A stretch of 64,000 nt of DNA from Branchiostoma floridae (GCF_000003815.2 NW_023365730.1:262599-326598); one strand, 5' to 3'. Shown: positions 12,091 through 24,158, counted from the stretch's first letter. The notes: generated by a model not told the origin, from the sequence alone. Translations and numbers: made by a program.

Positions 12091-12814
12091 TACAATTTCT
12101 TTGGCAGGAGTCTCCAGACCAGAGCCGACATTCGAACGGCCCTTGGCAATAGTGTCAGTCAATTACCAGCGGGAAACCATGACTCATGTATAACGTCTAC
12201 TGAGGCTAAGGAAAAAATGTAGTGTTTCCAGTTTCAGTACAGAAAAGATGGGGTCGGTAGGTAGGGGCTATATTATTTTTTCTTGTAATCTTTATTTTGG
12301 TCTAGCCAAATCCCTAGTGTACATATTATTATAATACTAGAGTTGAACAAAGTCTGGCCAAAAGTCTAGTGATATATATAACACTCGAATTGGACAAAGT
12401 AAACTGAAATACACGAGGACACATGTTTTTTTCATGTCAAACTTTTTTGCATCTTTCCTTAGATAGAACAAGCAGTGTTTTACTTTAATAGGAAGCAGGT
12501 TGAATAAAAATAATAACTGGAAGTGAAAGTGTGACTCTACTGTCCAACAAGAAAGTCTAGGGTAGGCAGGTTTTTCTATAGAAGGTAGGGAAACAGGAAA
12601 CACAACATTTTTCCTAGGCCTGGCTATGAGTCAGCATCCAACCAACGAAAACTAGTTTCCATCCAAATGGAATCTAAATCTTCAGCATCTGTTCATCAGA
12701 TTGCCAGATTCCACGGGGAGTCCGGGTATTGAAGGTACTACTTTATTCAGAGGGTTCACAGATCGGGTCGGTGGCGCTTATCAGATTTAGGCACCATCCC
12801 GGGAGAAATGTACT

Positions 12815-12906
12815 CTTTCAGTTCTGTCAGAAGTCCAACCATATGTAATGGTACAAATGCTTTTTCTCTCTCTCTTTCTCTCTCTCTCTTTCACTCTCTG
12901 TCTCTC

Positions 12907-12937
<31 letters not shown>

Positions 12938-15070
12938 TTCTCTCTTTCCCTCACTCTCTCTCTCTCACTCACTCACTCTCTCTCACTCTCACTACTGTCA
13001 GCAGTCCAACTATATGAAATGGTACAAATGCTCTCTGTTTTTAATATTGCATATCACAAGAAACGGTGCACATGAAAAAAAGAACCATGTCAGCAAATTA
13101 TTCACTCTCAGTTCTGTCAGGAGTCCCACCATATGTAGTAGTACAAATGTTCTCTCTGTTTTCAATTTTTCATATCAAAAGAAATGCAGCACATGAAAAA
13201 AGGAACCATGTCAGCAAAATGCACACTCTGAGTTCTGTCAGGAGTTCTCTCTGTTTTCAATATTTCATATCAAAAGAAATGCAGCACGTCAAAGAAAACT
13301 ATACACAATACGTGTAATCCACGTCAGTCAAGTGTAGCACACTCTCAGTTCTGTCAGAAGTGGTACCATACGTGATTGCACAAATGATTTCTCTCTTCAA
13401 CATTTCATATCAAAAGAAACGGAGCACGTGAAACAAAATAATTCTATAGAAAACTATGTACGATACGTGTAACCAACGTCAGTCTATTGTACACTCTAAG
13501 TTCTGTCAGAAGTGCCACCATGTGAAGTGATTAAAATGCTCTCTCTTTTCAACATTTTATATTAAAATAAACGGCGAAGGTGAAAGAAAACTATGCACAA
13601 TACGCGTAACCCACGTCAGTCTTTCCCAATCAACATTTATAACAAAATAAATGCAGCACGCCAAGTGCTCTTCCAATTACAAGTGTCAATTACAAATGCA
13701 CTCTCTTCTCAAAATTTCACATCAAAAGAAACGGAGCACGTGAAACAAAGGGATTTTACAGAAAACTATGTACAGTACGTGTAACTTATGTAAGCCTAAT
13801 GCCCACTCTTAGTTCTGTAAGAAGTGGCAACATATGTAATTGTACAAATGCTCTCTCGTCAACATTTCACATCAAAAGAAACGGAGCACGTGAAACAAAG
13901 GGGATTCTATAGAAAACTATGTACGATACGTGTAACCAACGTCAGTCTATTGTACACTCTAAGTTCTGTTAGAAGTACCACCATGTGTAGTGGTTAAAAT
14001 GCTCTCTCTTTTCAACATTTTATATTAAAAGAAACGGCGAAGGTGAAAGAAAATTATGCACAATACGCGTAACCCACGTCAGTCTAATATAGTCTCTCAT
14101 GTCTGTGAGATATGCAGTGCTACAAATGCTTTCCCAATCAACATTTATAACAAAAGAAATGCAGCACGTCAAATGCTCTTCCAATTACAAGTGCCAATTA
14201 CAAATGCTCTCTTCTCAACATTTCACATCAAAAGAAACGGAGCACGTGAAAAAAAGGATTATATAGAGAAGTATGTGCAATACGTGTGACTTATGTAAGC
14301 CTAATGTACACTCTTATTTCTGGAAGAAGTGACAACATTATGTAATGGTACACATTATCTCTCTTCAACATTTCATATCAAAAGAAACGGAGCACGTGAA
14401 ACAAAGGGGCTTCTATAGAAAATTATGTAGAATACGTGTGGCTTATGTAAGCCCAATGTCCACTATTAGTTCTGTAAGAAGTGACACCATATGTAATGGT
14501 TCAAATGATCTCTCTTGAACATTTCATATCAAAAGAAAGGGGGCACGTGAAACAAAGGGGTTCTATAGAAAACTATGTACAATACGTGTGACTTATGTAA
14601 GCCTAATGTCCACTATTAGTCCTGTAAGAAGAGACACCATATGTAATGGTTCAAATGATCTCTCTTGAACATTTCATATCAAAAGAAAGGGGGCACGTGA
14701 AACAAAGGGGTTCTATAGAAAACTATGTACAATACGTGTGACTTATGTAAGCCTAATGTTCTGTAAGAAGTAGGAACATTATGTAATGGTACAAATGATC
14801 TCTCTTCAACATTTCATGCCAAGTGGGACAGAGTACGGCCAATCAATGATTGTAGAAGGAAACCTATTACCATGTATAGATTATGTGCAGTACGTGTGAC
14901 CCATGTCAGCTAGCCTAAAGACACTCTCAGTTTTGTTATTTATTAATTGGGATAAATGCTCTCTCGCATCAGCAGTTAATATCAAAGGGGACGGAGCACG
15001 ACCAATTAAAGATTGTAGAAGGAGTCCGATTGTAATGTATAGATGATGTACAATACGTATGACATATGTC
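12815..15070. repeat. 110-150-bp satellite array with higher-order structure
   Basis: Units share CTCTCAGTTCTGTCAGAAGT, a TCTCTCTTCAACATTTCATA block, GGAGCACGTGAAA and a TACGTGTAAC block. Units at 14461 and 14611 are exactly 150 bp apart and differ at only three positions. A composite unit near 13441-13690 recurs near 13904-14200 (offset 463 bp, rising to 508 bp after a 45-bp insertion). Most units carry a CACGTG palindrome. The array decays towards 15070. Confidence 0.88.
12861..13000. repeat. CT/TCTC microsatellite
   Basis: An almost pure pyrimidine tract of CT repeats with scattered TTT and CACT interruptions. It lies inside the first unit of the adjoining satellite, and the frames translated through it are artefacts. 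Confidence 0.95.
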
Positions 15071-15469
15071 AGACTTCATCTACAATAGCACGGCCAATTA
15101 AAGTTTGTAGTAGGGGTTGTAGTAGCCCTATTAAAATGAAAATATTGTATACGTGTACTCGTAAGCCATGTCAGCCTGACATCTACAAATCTACAAGGAA
15201 TATATTATCTTTCCATTGCTTATGCAACATTAAAGGTAAATTTTCTATGATATACACGGACTGAAGTAAAGTGTTGATAAGCTTTCCCAACTCTTCGTTT
15301 GTGCGAACATTACCCGGAGTGTCACTGTATCATAAGTACATCTGATTCAGTATATTTCTGTCACCACATCTACTTCACACCTTCATCCTCTCCACCATTA
15401 GACAAGTCACCGAAAATTCCCACACAAATCTTTAGAAAGGACATAAAGTGTTGGTAGAAACCTTCCCTA

Positions 15470-15990
15470 CAGCCACACTCGACTGTCGGTGTGATAGCAT
15501 CTTCACTAAGAGACAGGTTCCAAATACTAGTACCAGTAGACAACCTCAGGGCAGATATTGGCATGATTCCACTTAAAACATTTCCTCAAAAAGGTTACGT
15601 GAGATTGTTGTCCCCTACATTACTTACAAAACTCTAAACTACAGCCCCACTCGGTTGTCGATGTGATACCATCTTCACTGAGAGACGGATTCCAAATACT
15701 AGTACCAGAAGACAACCTCAGGCCAAATATTTCCACGATTCCACTTCAGACCTATCCACAGAAGGTTACGTGAGATTATTGTCCCTTCACATTACTTATA
15801 AAACTCTAAACTACACTCGGTTGTCGGTGTGATACTATCTTCACTAAGAGAGATATTCCAAATACTAGTACCAGAAGACAACCTTAGGCAGATATTTCCA
15901 CGATTCCACTTCAGACCCCTCTGCAGAAGGTTACCTTAGATTATTGTCCCCTACATAACTTATAAAACTCTTTGGATGTTGAATTTGGTT
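15470..15990 (-). repeat. three-copy ~170-bp repeat with conserved open frame
   Basis: GTGATA..ATCTTCACT anchors at 15491, 15663 and 15829 give offsets of 172 and 166 bp. On the minus strand each copy keeps the peptide LRLSSGTSIWN followed by SLSEDxIT, and copy three has lost six bases without changing frame. The first copy continues through GCREGFYQHFMSFLK to a stop at 15370. I do not recognise the peptide. It may be a duplicated exon piece or chance. Confidence 0.6.
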
Positions 15991-16091
15991 GACAGCAAGA
16001 TGAGATCCATATCTGAGCCACGCCGAAGTCGCCGTAGATGTTAAAGTACTTCGTGTAAAGTACGCAGAACAAGCAAGGATTTAATGACTAA

Positions 16092-16324
16092 AGGTGGTAT
16101 CTCACTGCACTTCGGGCACCGGTGCGGCACTGCGGGGTTCGTTTGCTGTTTTATTTGTCATTTTCACCAATGTTTTATAATGCTTAATACGTAAAAGTAT
16201 GACTTACAAGACAACAAAATACACAAAACATGAGAAAATTCGTTCTTCATCTCTAAAATTCGTTGATTCATCTACAAACCCCGTAGTGCCGCACCGGTGC
16301 CCCAACTGCAGTGAGATACCGCCT
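16092..16324. mobile_element. PIF/Harbinger-type MITE, family A, TSD TAA
   Basis: Terminal inverted repeats of about 50 bp begin AGGTGGTATCTCACTGCACT and contain GCACCGGTGCGGCACT. The 3-bp target duplications TAA (16089-16091 and 16325-16327) are perfect. A TWA duplication is the hallmark of PIF/Harbinger elements. There is no transposase; the 233-bp length makes it a MITE. Confidence 0.88.
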
Positions 16325-16573
16325 TAAGATGCGCTTGTAGATAGACACATCTTTTACGATTTACGTTGTGAAGCAAAAGTGCCTGAAAGGTAGTTAAATG
16401 CACTTTACAAACCGGGCCCTGTGGAGTATGACGTAGAAAGAAAGCTATTTACAACCTTTACAACGCGAGCTACAAATTAGACTCACTCTTTAAGTACGTT
16501 GCTCCGAAACTATTGGAATGGGCTACATGGAGATTTTGGCTTGTGATTTCAAACGGAACCAAACGTTTGGCAC

Positions 16574-17012
16574 TAGGGGTGGGTACCGGAACACAAAATT
16601 CAGGTCCAATTCCGGCTGAGGTTCAGATGATCATGTCCAGGTCCGGACATGAACCTGGACCTGACTCAGTATTTGAAAACTTGTGAATGGCCATATAGAC
16701 GATACTCAAAAAATGGTCCATTTCACTACAAAGAAATCTGTTTGGTGGAGTATTTTACTCACACGGGCATGCTAAATTCCTACAATGCTAACTGCCCTTG
16801 TTCGATTGACGGTAAAACTTGGTAGAAATGACAACAGACTCTACTTCGCTCTTGTTGTTTTCCTCGATCGTTAATCCCCAAAACTTGTGAATGCATGATC
16901 ACATAATCTGGTCATTTTCCAATAGGTCAAAAATTCGGTCCACCGATTTTTTTTCAGGTCCGTTTTCTTCTGGACCGGGCCAATAAGAAAAAAACGGTTT
17001 TACCCACCCCTA
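16574..17012. mobile_element. hAT-type non-autonomous element with TAGGGGTGGGTACC ends
   Basis: The element opens TAGGGGTGGGTACCGG and closes with GGTTTTACCCACCCCTA. Flanks TTTGGCAC (16566-16573) and TTTTGCAC (17013-17020) form an 8-bp target duplication with one mismatch, as expected for hAT. The interior has CAGGTCCGG motifs in both orientations. It is 439 bp long and has no ORF. Confidence 0.8.
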
Positions 17013-17302
17013 TTTTGCACCATTCTTTAATGTGAAATGAATCTTCATTCTCAGGGTTTGGGAGTTTGAAATGAATGCAAGAAGTCAGTTTTTGGACGTG
17101 GCCCAAGGTTTATGCGGCTCTTTGCGTCAGTGTTGATGGGAGTGTCATTAGGCTATGTTCCTACTACCTTCTATTATTGCCCCTCCCATGCTAAAAGTAA
17201 TTGTGCTATTCCCCAGGCCCCTACTGCTATCGCCATGAGCATCAGTTTGTCTTGAGGCTCAATTACCACTTTTTTTCTCGCTCATATCGCGTGTCCGCTA
17301 CT

Positions 17303-17382
17303 AGGGGTAGGTACCGGTACAGAAAATTCAGCTAAATGTCAGGTTCGGACCTGAACCTGGACATAATTGTTTGTGAATGGGC
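17303..17382. mobile_element. truncated copy of the TAGGGGTGGG hAT element
   Basis: The sequence restarts with TAGGGGTAGGTACCGGTACA and follows the left ~80 bp of the 16574 element, including the CCTGAACCTGGAC motif, then stops abruptly where the next tandem array begins. Confidence 0.65.
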
Positions 17383-17385
17383 ACC

Positions 17386-18905
17386 ATTTCAAGTAAACTA
17401 AGCTTGTCTAGTGTTAAGTCAAAATTTGCGCCAAATAGAAGCCATTCAAACAGTAACGTTACATCCCGTTTCAAAATTACATGCAACAGTCTAAAACTTT
17501 CAACCATGCATAAAAATCATACAATGCTGAATAAAACACCTCAAAATCTATGCGTATTGATGTATGACTCTATGTACTTATGAAGCCATTCCGTTCTCTT
17601 GGAATGTCAAGTTCAACCTGTGGCATTCCACTCTTCCATCTCCAGCAGATGGGTGTAGCTGGTCGGTGAGTAAGGTTAGAACATTAAGGTATAACCTGAG
17701 TGGCACATACCCATTCTTCACAGAAATACTGCACCTGTGAGATACGGTGACATTAGCTTGATAACACGGTAAAAACGTTTCAAGTAAACTAAGCTTGTCT
17801 AGTGTTAAGATGAAATTTGGGCCAAATAGAAGTCATTCAGGCAGTATGAAATCTTTGTTCTAACTGTAGGTATGCGTTAACTGACATAGTGAATCTCGTC
17901 TCTATGTTAAATGCGGCAATCTTAGACTTTCAACCATGCAAAACAGACGTACCGTGACTGAAAATTTGTGTGTATTAATGTGTGACTCTATGTACTTATG
18001 AAGTCATTCCGTTCTCGTAGAATGTCAAGTTCAACGAGTCACATTCCCCTCTTCCATCTCCACCACATGGGTGTGCCAGGTCGGTGAGTAAGGTTAGAAC
18101 ATTACGGTATGACCTGAGAGCTTCACACCCATTCTTCACTCAGTAATACTGCACCTGAGATATACCATGACATTAGCTTAATAACACGGTACTAAAACCA
18201 TTTCAAGTAAACGAAGCTTGTCTAGTGATAAGATGAAATTTTGGCTAAATAGAAGTCATTCAAGCAGTATGAAAAACTTGTTCTATCTGTAGGTTTGCGT
18301 TGACATAGTGAAACTCACTGTTTCATGTAATATTAAGATATTATATGAAACAGTCTAAGATGTTCAACCGTAAATAACAACCATACAACGCCTTAAAATC
18401 TATGTATATTAATATATGGCTCTGTACACTTATGAAGCCATTCCATTCTTATGAAATGTCAAGTTCAACTCGTGGCATTCCCCTCTTCCATCCCCAGCAG
18501 ATGGGTGTACTTGGTCCGTGAGTAGGGTTAGAACATTAAGGTATGACCTGAGTACCACACAGCCATCCTTCACTACTCCTTTCCACCAGACGGCGATCGC
18601 GCTGCGCTCTCACTGCGACCAAGAAAGAATATGTGTAACTTTTGATTTCATACTGGGTACATCATACAAATCGTAAAAGTGTGACTGAGCAGACAACAAA
18701 AAAACACACAAGTGTAAAACTATTCGTTTCTTTTCTATACAATTCGTTGAGCGATGTGTCATATTTTATGTCGCAGAGAGAGCGTGGCGAGAGCGCCGTC
18801 CTAGTGGCAATGGAGTATAAGGTATGACCTGAGTGGCTCACATCCATCCTTCACTCAGTAATACTGCACCTCAGAGATACCGTGACATTAGCTTAATAAC
18901 ACGTA
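17386..18905. repeat. ~400-bp tandem repeat, three units, third one interrupted
   Basis: TTTCAAGTAAACTAAGCTTG starts units at about 17386, 17776 and 18200 (offsets 390 and 424). Each unit later carries CTCTTCCATCTCCA, GGTCGGTGAGTAAGGTTAGA and a CAGTAATACTGCACCT block. The third unit is split by a MITE at 18574-18815, and the CAGTAATACTGCACC tail resumes near 18856. Confidence 0.88.
18574..18815. mobile_element. Harbinger-type MITE, family C, inserted in tandem array
   Basis: The left arm CAGACGGCGATCGCGCTGCG and the right arm, containing GAGCGCCGTCCTAG, are inverted and match the element at 45325-45525. The interior contains the GACTGAGCAGACAAC and ATTCGTTTCTTTTC core shared by this superfamily. 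The flanking array sequence GGTATGACCTGAG appears on both sides, so the insertion was accompanied by, or followed by, a local duplication. Confidence 0.65.
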
Positions 18906-19028
18906 ACGCTCAACAGCATGCGTTTTACTGCCGGGGTGATACCGCCAGATCAAAGGACGATACATCACCACGGCAGCAAACCCGGGAAACTTTTACAGCT
19001 TTCTTCCGTGGTTTACGATCGCTATTAA

Positions 19029-19355
19029 AGGTGGAGTCTCACTGTACTTGGGGCACCGGTGCGGCACTGCGGGGTTCGTAGATGAAGAACGAATTTTCTT
19101 CCGTTTTGTATATTTTGCTATCTTTTAAGTCATACTTTTACGTATCACTCACTCACTCACTCACTCACTCACTCACTCACTCACTCACTCACTCACTCAC
19201 TCACTCACTCACTCACTCACTCACTCACTCACTCACACGTATTACGCAATATCTAAATCATCCCAAATCGCGAAAATACCAGTACAGCGCCGCAGTGAAT
19301 GAACCCTGCAGTGCCGCACCGGTACCCCAACCGCAGCGAGATCTAGAGTCCACCT
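19029..19355. mobile_element. Harbinger-type MITE, family A, expanded by a microsatellite
   Basis: The ends AGGTGGAGTCTCACTGTACT and, on the right, GCGAGATCTAGAGTCCACCT with GCAGTGCCGCACCGGT inside, match family A. The flanks are TAA and TCA, a target duplication with one mismatch. The element is about 90 bp longer than its relatives because of an internal TCAC tract. Confidence 0.75.
19145..19236. repeat. (TCAC)n microsatellite
   Basis: About 23 uninterrupted TCAC/CACT tetranucleotides sit exactly in the MITE core where relatives read TACGTA...GTAT. It looks like growth from a short ACTC seed inside the element. Confidence 0.97.
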
Positions 19356-19499
19356 TCAATCTGTGCCAGATCAAAGGACCATACATCAACCTCGTCCGTG
19401 GCGCGAAACTTTTACAGCTTTCTTCTGTGTTTTACGATCGCTATTAAATCTGTGCAGAGCTATTTTTCGGCTGACGTTTTTTATGGGACCCTCTGGCAT

Positions 19500-20000
19500 C
19501 GACAGCAAATTGAGTGGTAAAACGCCCTTACATATTTAATGGCTGACGCTATTAGCTTCATCGAAAGACTTCATCATTTGCGTATGTCGTGTACGGAAAG
19601 GATGGTCTCTTTAGACAAATGACCAAAATGAACAGACACGGACCCTAAGATACGATAATATAAGAGAGCATCTGTATCACTACATTGGTAGCATATTGAG
19701 TGAGTGGAAAAACGTGCTTACATATCTAATGGCTGTCGCTATTAGCTTTATTGCATTATTTGCGTATGTTGTGTAGGGAAAGGATGGTCCTTTCAGACAA
19801 ATGACAAAATGAACAGACACGGACTATGAACCCTAAGATAGGATAATATCAGGGAGCATTTGTATCACTACATTGGCAGATAATTGTGTGAGTGGTAAAA
19901 CATGATTACATTTCTAATGGCTGTAGCTATTAGCTTCATCTAAAAGGCTTCATTTTACTATGTCGTACGAAAGGGACGGTCTCTTTAGACGCTTTAGGTC
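19500..20000. repeat. ~185-bp tandem repeat, about 2.7 copies
   Basis: ATTGAGTGGTAAAACG, CATATTTAATGGCTGACGCT and GGAAAGGATGGTC recur at roughly 185-bp spacing from 19505, 19692 and 19878. Many stops are present in all frames. Confidence 0.8.
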
Positions 20001-20379
20001 GCATCAGGGAGACTTTCAGAGACATTGAGACTGAATGAGCCGCACAGAATAGTCAGGAAATTGTTGGATAGACAAAGGGAAATGTTGCTCAAAAACGCAC
20101 ATTCAAATCTACAGAGATAAACCGTAGACTCTATCGTCACTACATGTGCTTTTATGGCATAAGGAAAGAATTATGGCCTTGATTTACAAGTTCATCACTC
20201 CTCACGTCAAAACGCTTCGCATGGCACTGTTTTCACGTAGTGTTAACTTGTCCTACCTTTGCATTCAAAATTTGTCTTCCTCCGTTTTTTGCATATCAAT
20301 TAATAGTTAAGATATCTGTTCTTCACCTAGATCACTTTCACATATAGATTCACAGCTAGGATATAAAAACCCTCTCCAA

Positions 20380-20520
20380 GAAGATCTCTTCAGTGTCACT
20401 GACGAAAACTTGCGGGTGCTAGTTGAAACGTCTGACCGTTTCCAAAATCAAATCCAGTTGCTTGAGTAACTGCTTTTTTGACGTATATTATTACTTGGAT
20501 GTCTAACCTTCATTGACACG
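20380..20520. repeat. dispersed retroelement fragment (CACTGACGAA family), copy 1
   Basis: The run TCACTGACGAAAACTTGC ... GAAACGTCTGACCG ... ATCCAGTTGCTTGAGTAAC closely matches 46505-46625. The combination resembles terminal repeats of Penelope- or DIRS-type elements, but no coding part is nearby, so the family is not certain. Confidence 0.5.
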
Positions 20521-20809
20521 TCGTAGTGATATTCCAGTGTAACATCAAGCTGCAAAGCCGAAGGATGAATTTACGTACAGACATTGCGTATGGGAAGATG
20601 AATATCGTAGATTACATACGTCTCTATCATATGATAGGAAAATATCACAAAGAAAATATCAAACGTCAACTTAGGCTTTGATCTGAAGAGAAACCTTTCA
20701 ACCATTCTAATCAATCGATGGGCTCCTATAGAGTGACAAACAGTAAGCCGTTGTATGAGCGATAGTGTAATTAAATTACATGAGGATGTAGTACCTGGGA
20801 GAATACCTC

Positions 20810-21160
20810 ATACTCGTATAGAATGTAGCACGGCGTATTCCGTATTGTCGAGGTACGGCCCGGCCGCGGGTAGGATCGCATGAAGGCCGGAGGACGATCC
20901 GACCTGCGGGAGGGCTGGGTGCGAGGGGGATGCGGAATACCTCGTGTTGTATTTTATTTATTATATCATACAAACCCGAAAAAATCGTGTTTATCGCAAA
21001 ACAAAAGGCAAAAGACGTGACAGCGAGTACAAATCGCGTCAAAAACGTTGCCAATTCCAACAACAACAAAAAACGGCGAAGTATTCAAACAGTTTTCGAC
21101 AGCGGCACTCTCAAGCGGGTTCGAATATTGATCGAACTATGGAGCCCCGGGCCGTACCTT
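20810..21160. mobile_element. GC-rich foldback element
   Basis: GAGGTACGGCCCGG near 20850 is the reverse complement of CCGGGCCGTACCTT near 21147, and a second inverted pair (GGCGTATTCCG and GCGGAATACC) lies inside. CpG density is far above the surroundings. No ORF with support; boundaries are approximate. Confidence 0.45.
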
Positions 21161-21839
21161 AACATAAGGACGTCCGGTAATAACACCGATATCAAGCGTA
21201 AACACGGACCGGGTATGATATAACGACTCATATCCTGCCTTAGCCTTTTATGCTGTAGAAACTTAAGTCTAAAAACGTCCATAAACAGGACGGACAGCAT
21301 CATAGAACACGTACATAAGGCAATACACGTCCAGTGAATGAAAGGAAGTCAATTCGTGGCAATGATTTAATGGCTTTGGAAGTTATTCACCCTCAGGTAT
21401 GTACTTTTCGTAAATGATCAAATGGTAAACCGAACCCAACGGATAACAGGGTGGATAGAAAGGAGGTTTTGATTTTAAAAGAACTGGAAATGTTGTCTTG
21501 GGATACGAAGGCGTAAATATGTTGCCTTTATCTCCACTTTAAGGAATGATTTAAAGTGTGGATTAAAGTATTCTCTAAGGTTTTGTCGGCGAAATGTCGT
21601 CGTGACATTCTGTAGCTTTATATTTCCAATTTTTTCTGAAGGAAGCAACAAAGTCACAACCTTAATGCAAACGCCAAACATAGCTTTGTATTGTATCATA
21701 AACTAACAACAATATCTTCAGCATCAACTTCATCATCGTCGTCCCATAGCTTTTTTAATCACCCGTAGGGGCAGCACAACTTGCTGCGCTGTATCAATAG
21801 GATTTTAGTCCCCTGGTGGTGCCTATCTCCTCTCCTCAT

Positions 21840-22430
21840 CAACTTAAGACAGCTACATGCATATATGCTCTCCAAGAACACGCTTTTTTTTTTGGCGGAA
21901 ATAATATAGACAGAACCTTATTCCAGACGTCAATGATAACTTTGAACTGCATCATAAAGGGCTACAAATTGACAACAATCAACTACAGCAACAGGAACAC
22001 ACGTCACATCTAAATTTGTACTCTCTTTTAACATACATTTTTTATCTCTGACGGAAATTATATATTAAGACAGAACTTTATTGCAGACGTCAATGATAAC
22101 TTTGTACAGCATCATAAAGGGCTAGGAACTGACAACAGTCAGCTACATCATCAGCTACAAACAGCTACATTTTTACTCTTGGAGAACATGCATGTTTTTG
22201 TTTTTTTTTCCGACGGAAATAGTATAGACGGAACCTTATTGCAGACGTCAATGATAACATCATAAAGGGCTAGGAACTGACAACAGTCAGCTACAACATC
22301 AGCTACAGAGACAGCTACATTGATACTCTCCAAGAACATACTTTTTTCTGACGGAATCAATAAAGACACAGCATTAGTGCAGACGTCAAGTAAAACTTTG
22401 CCCTACGCTACAAAAGGTTACCCACGGGCA
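21840..22430. repeat. four-copy ~150-bp tandem repeat
   Basis: CAGACGTCAATGATAAC anchors at 21924, 22084 and 22242, and a decayed one at 22380, give offsets of 160, 158 and 138 bp. Units also share AAGGGCTAGGAACTGACAAC and CTCCAAGAACA. Each carries a GACGTC core. Confidence 0.88.
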
Positions 22431-23012
22431 ACAACCAACGCACAGCGTGCCACTCTCCACAAACATATATGCTGGATGATCAAAAGTTAGCTGCGATGTC
22501 AGTTATCTGCAGACTTACTGGAGACATAGGTATGTCTGGTGCCTATATGTCCGGCTTTTACTTTACTTGAAATCCCCTCAGAGATCCTGACATTCAGTTT
22601 TGGACTCTTCCCCGTTTGATTTTCTATCTCTGTGACAGAAAGTAGCGCTTACGGGAAGCTTTTAAACATACCGGACGTCTGTCTTCTTTTATTGCAGTAA
22701 CATTGAATGATGTTTCAGGAACGTTCTTATCCAGTAACTCGTATCTGGTTTGGCTGTGTCATCAAGTAAACCGGGCTGCCTAACAGTGTCAAGGTGAAAC
22801 TCTCTTAGCATCCCAAAGAGAGTCTCAAAGTTATAAAATATCAACTCAGAGTACACGGATAAATGTGTTTGATTCCCATTTCTACATGTATAATCCTACC
22901 GAATATAACAAGAAAATGACTAAAGATTATGCAAACATCAACTTGCTTGCAATTCGGCTCAGCAGAATTTAAAGTCTTGAAATCCATTGTGATTGTTGAA
23001 AAGAGCTAGGAA

Positions 23013-23195
23013 TACTGTAAATGCAGAAATGTTCGCGGTGGATTAATATTCACGGTTTTCGCGGCGGCCACTTCACCGCGAATTTAAATCCGCCGCGAAC
23101 ATTTTTCCATAACAGTAAGAGACTACAGTGCATGGTGCTACCGCGAAATTAAAACCACCGCGAGAAGTCCCGCGAACTTAAATGCATTTACAGTA
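23013..23195. mobile_element. MITE with TACTGTAAATGCA ends
   Basis: The left end TACTGTAAATGCAGAAATGT and the right end, closing AAATGCATTTACAGTA, are inverted, with GTTCGCGG/CCGCGAAC palindromic blocks inside. If TA is the target duplication the element is CTGTAAATGC...GCATTTACAG. I believe closely similar elements occur in many marine invertebrates. No coding content. Confidence 0.75.
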
Positions 23196-23980
23196 TGTCC
23201 CCGATACAACGAACAATATAAATTTATTTGTTTATTCATCTATGCATCTAGGGCAGTCCAATCAGTTAGTTTTAACTGATATATAGCGTAATTACTGTAA
23301 GTAGCGCCTGTCTTCCCTGTCAAGACCAGTGGAGGAGTGGGTCTTCAGTGAGCTAAATTATATCGATATCAGTTTCACTTTGAATAAACAGCTGAACCGC
23401 CTAGCCATTTCTGGTCGGGTAAAACAAAGATAACGCAAGATAGATACAACCAAAATATACTATTCACAAGAAAAAATATTTAAGAACGTACAAAAAAGAA
23501 TCAAGAACGTTAAGAACCAGAAGCGGCATCACGGTCTACATCTTCACCATGTTTTAAGCAACTACAACAAATTGATTTCCACCACTTTCAATTTCGGGAA
23601 GACAACTTGTAGAGGTGACCCGACACCTGTTTTGTCTCACCTTCCATTTTTGTAATGGAAAATTAAACAAACAAATTGCTATTGCTCCAATGACCTCATA
23701 CTACTTGTCCCTCCGGTGAGAGCCTTTCAGCGTAACACTAGGTTCTCTACATGTCCTTCTATAGAAACAGTTTATTTCCACGGACAGCTAAATTATAGAA
23801 CTCTCTCAACACCTGCTTTCCCCTCCTGTCTATTACTCCTCAGCCTTCAAAACAAATGCCCACCGCTATCTCCGTGCTCAGTTATTTCCAACTCCTTAGT
23901 TCATTGCCCAGAAGTGGTCTCGTGACATTGCTTTGAACAATCTCGTTAAAACAATTTTAAAAAAACTTTCCGTCCCTTAC

Positions 23981-24158
23981 CTGAGAAGTCGGCTTGTCTG
24001 CTCGCGTCGTGGCCGGACCGTTTGTGCATGCCGCAGACCAGGAAGGTCGCCCGCAGGAAGGACCTTCCGCAGAGCTTCACTCCGAACACCGGGCGGGTCG
24101 GGGACAGCACCGACAACAGAAGCACCGTCACAACAACGGTTCTGTATAGCCGACCCAT
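23981..24158 (-). CDS. insulin/relaxin-family peptide, first coding exon (signal peptide and B chain)
   Basis: Translation from ATG 24158-24156 gives a signal peptide (MGRLYRT, hydrophobic VVVTVLLLSVL core, about 26 residues) followed by VKLCGRSFLRATFLVCG. This matches the insulin-superfamily B chain: Cys-Gly, 11 residues between the cysteines, Cys-Gly again, and the Arg-x-x-x-Arg spacing of relaxin B chains. MHKR then offers a basic cleavage site before the C-peptide. The exon ends TTCTCAG/GTAAGG after one base of codon 60, a phase-1 donor like the conserved insulin-family intron. Upstream is an acceptor, TTTTTTTTCTCCAG, so the exon is 24176-23981 with 18 nt of 5' leader. The product should be a secreted hormone processed to disulfide-linked A and B chains. 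The A-chain exon (CCxxxC...C) was not found in the 24 kb to the left, so the gene is incomplete here, has a long intron, or is a duplicated fragment. Confidence 0.8.

Noticed and set aside
12787-13017. Arg-Glu and Leu-Ser repeat proteins
   Set aside because: Translation of a CT microsatellite.
20395-20440. CTGACGA...GAAAC as a hammerhead ribozyme
   Set aside because: Core-like strings are present, but flanking stems I and III cannot be paired in either permutation.
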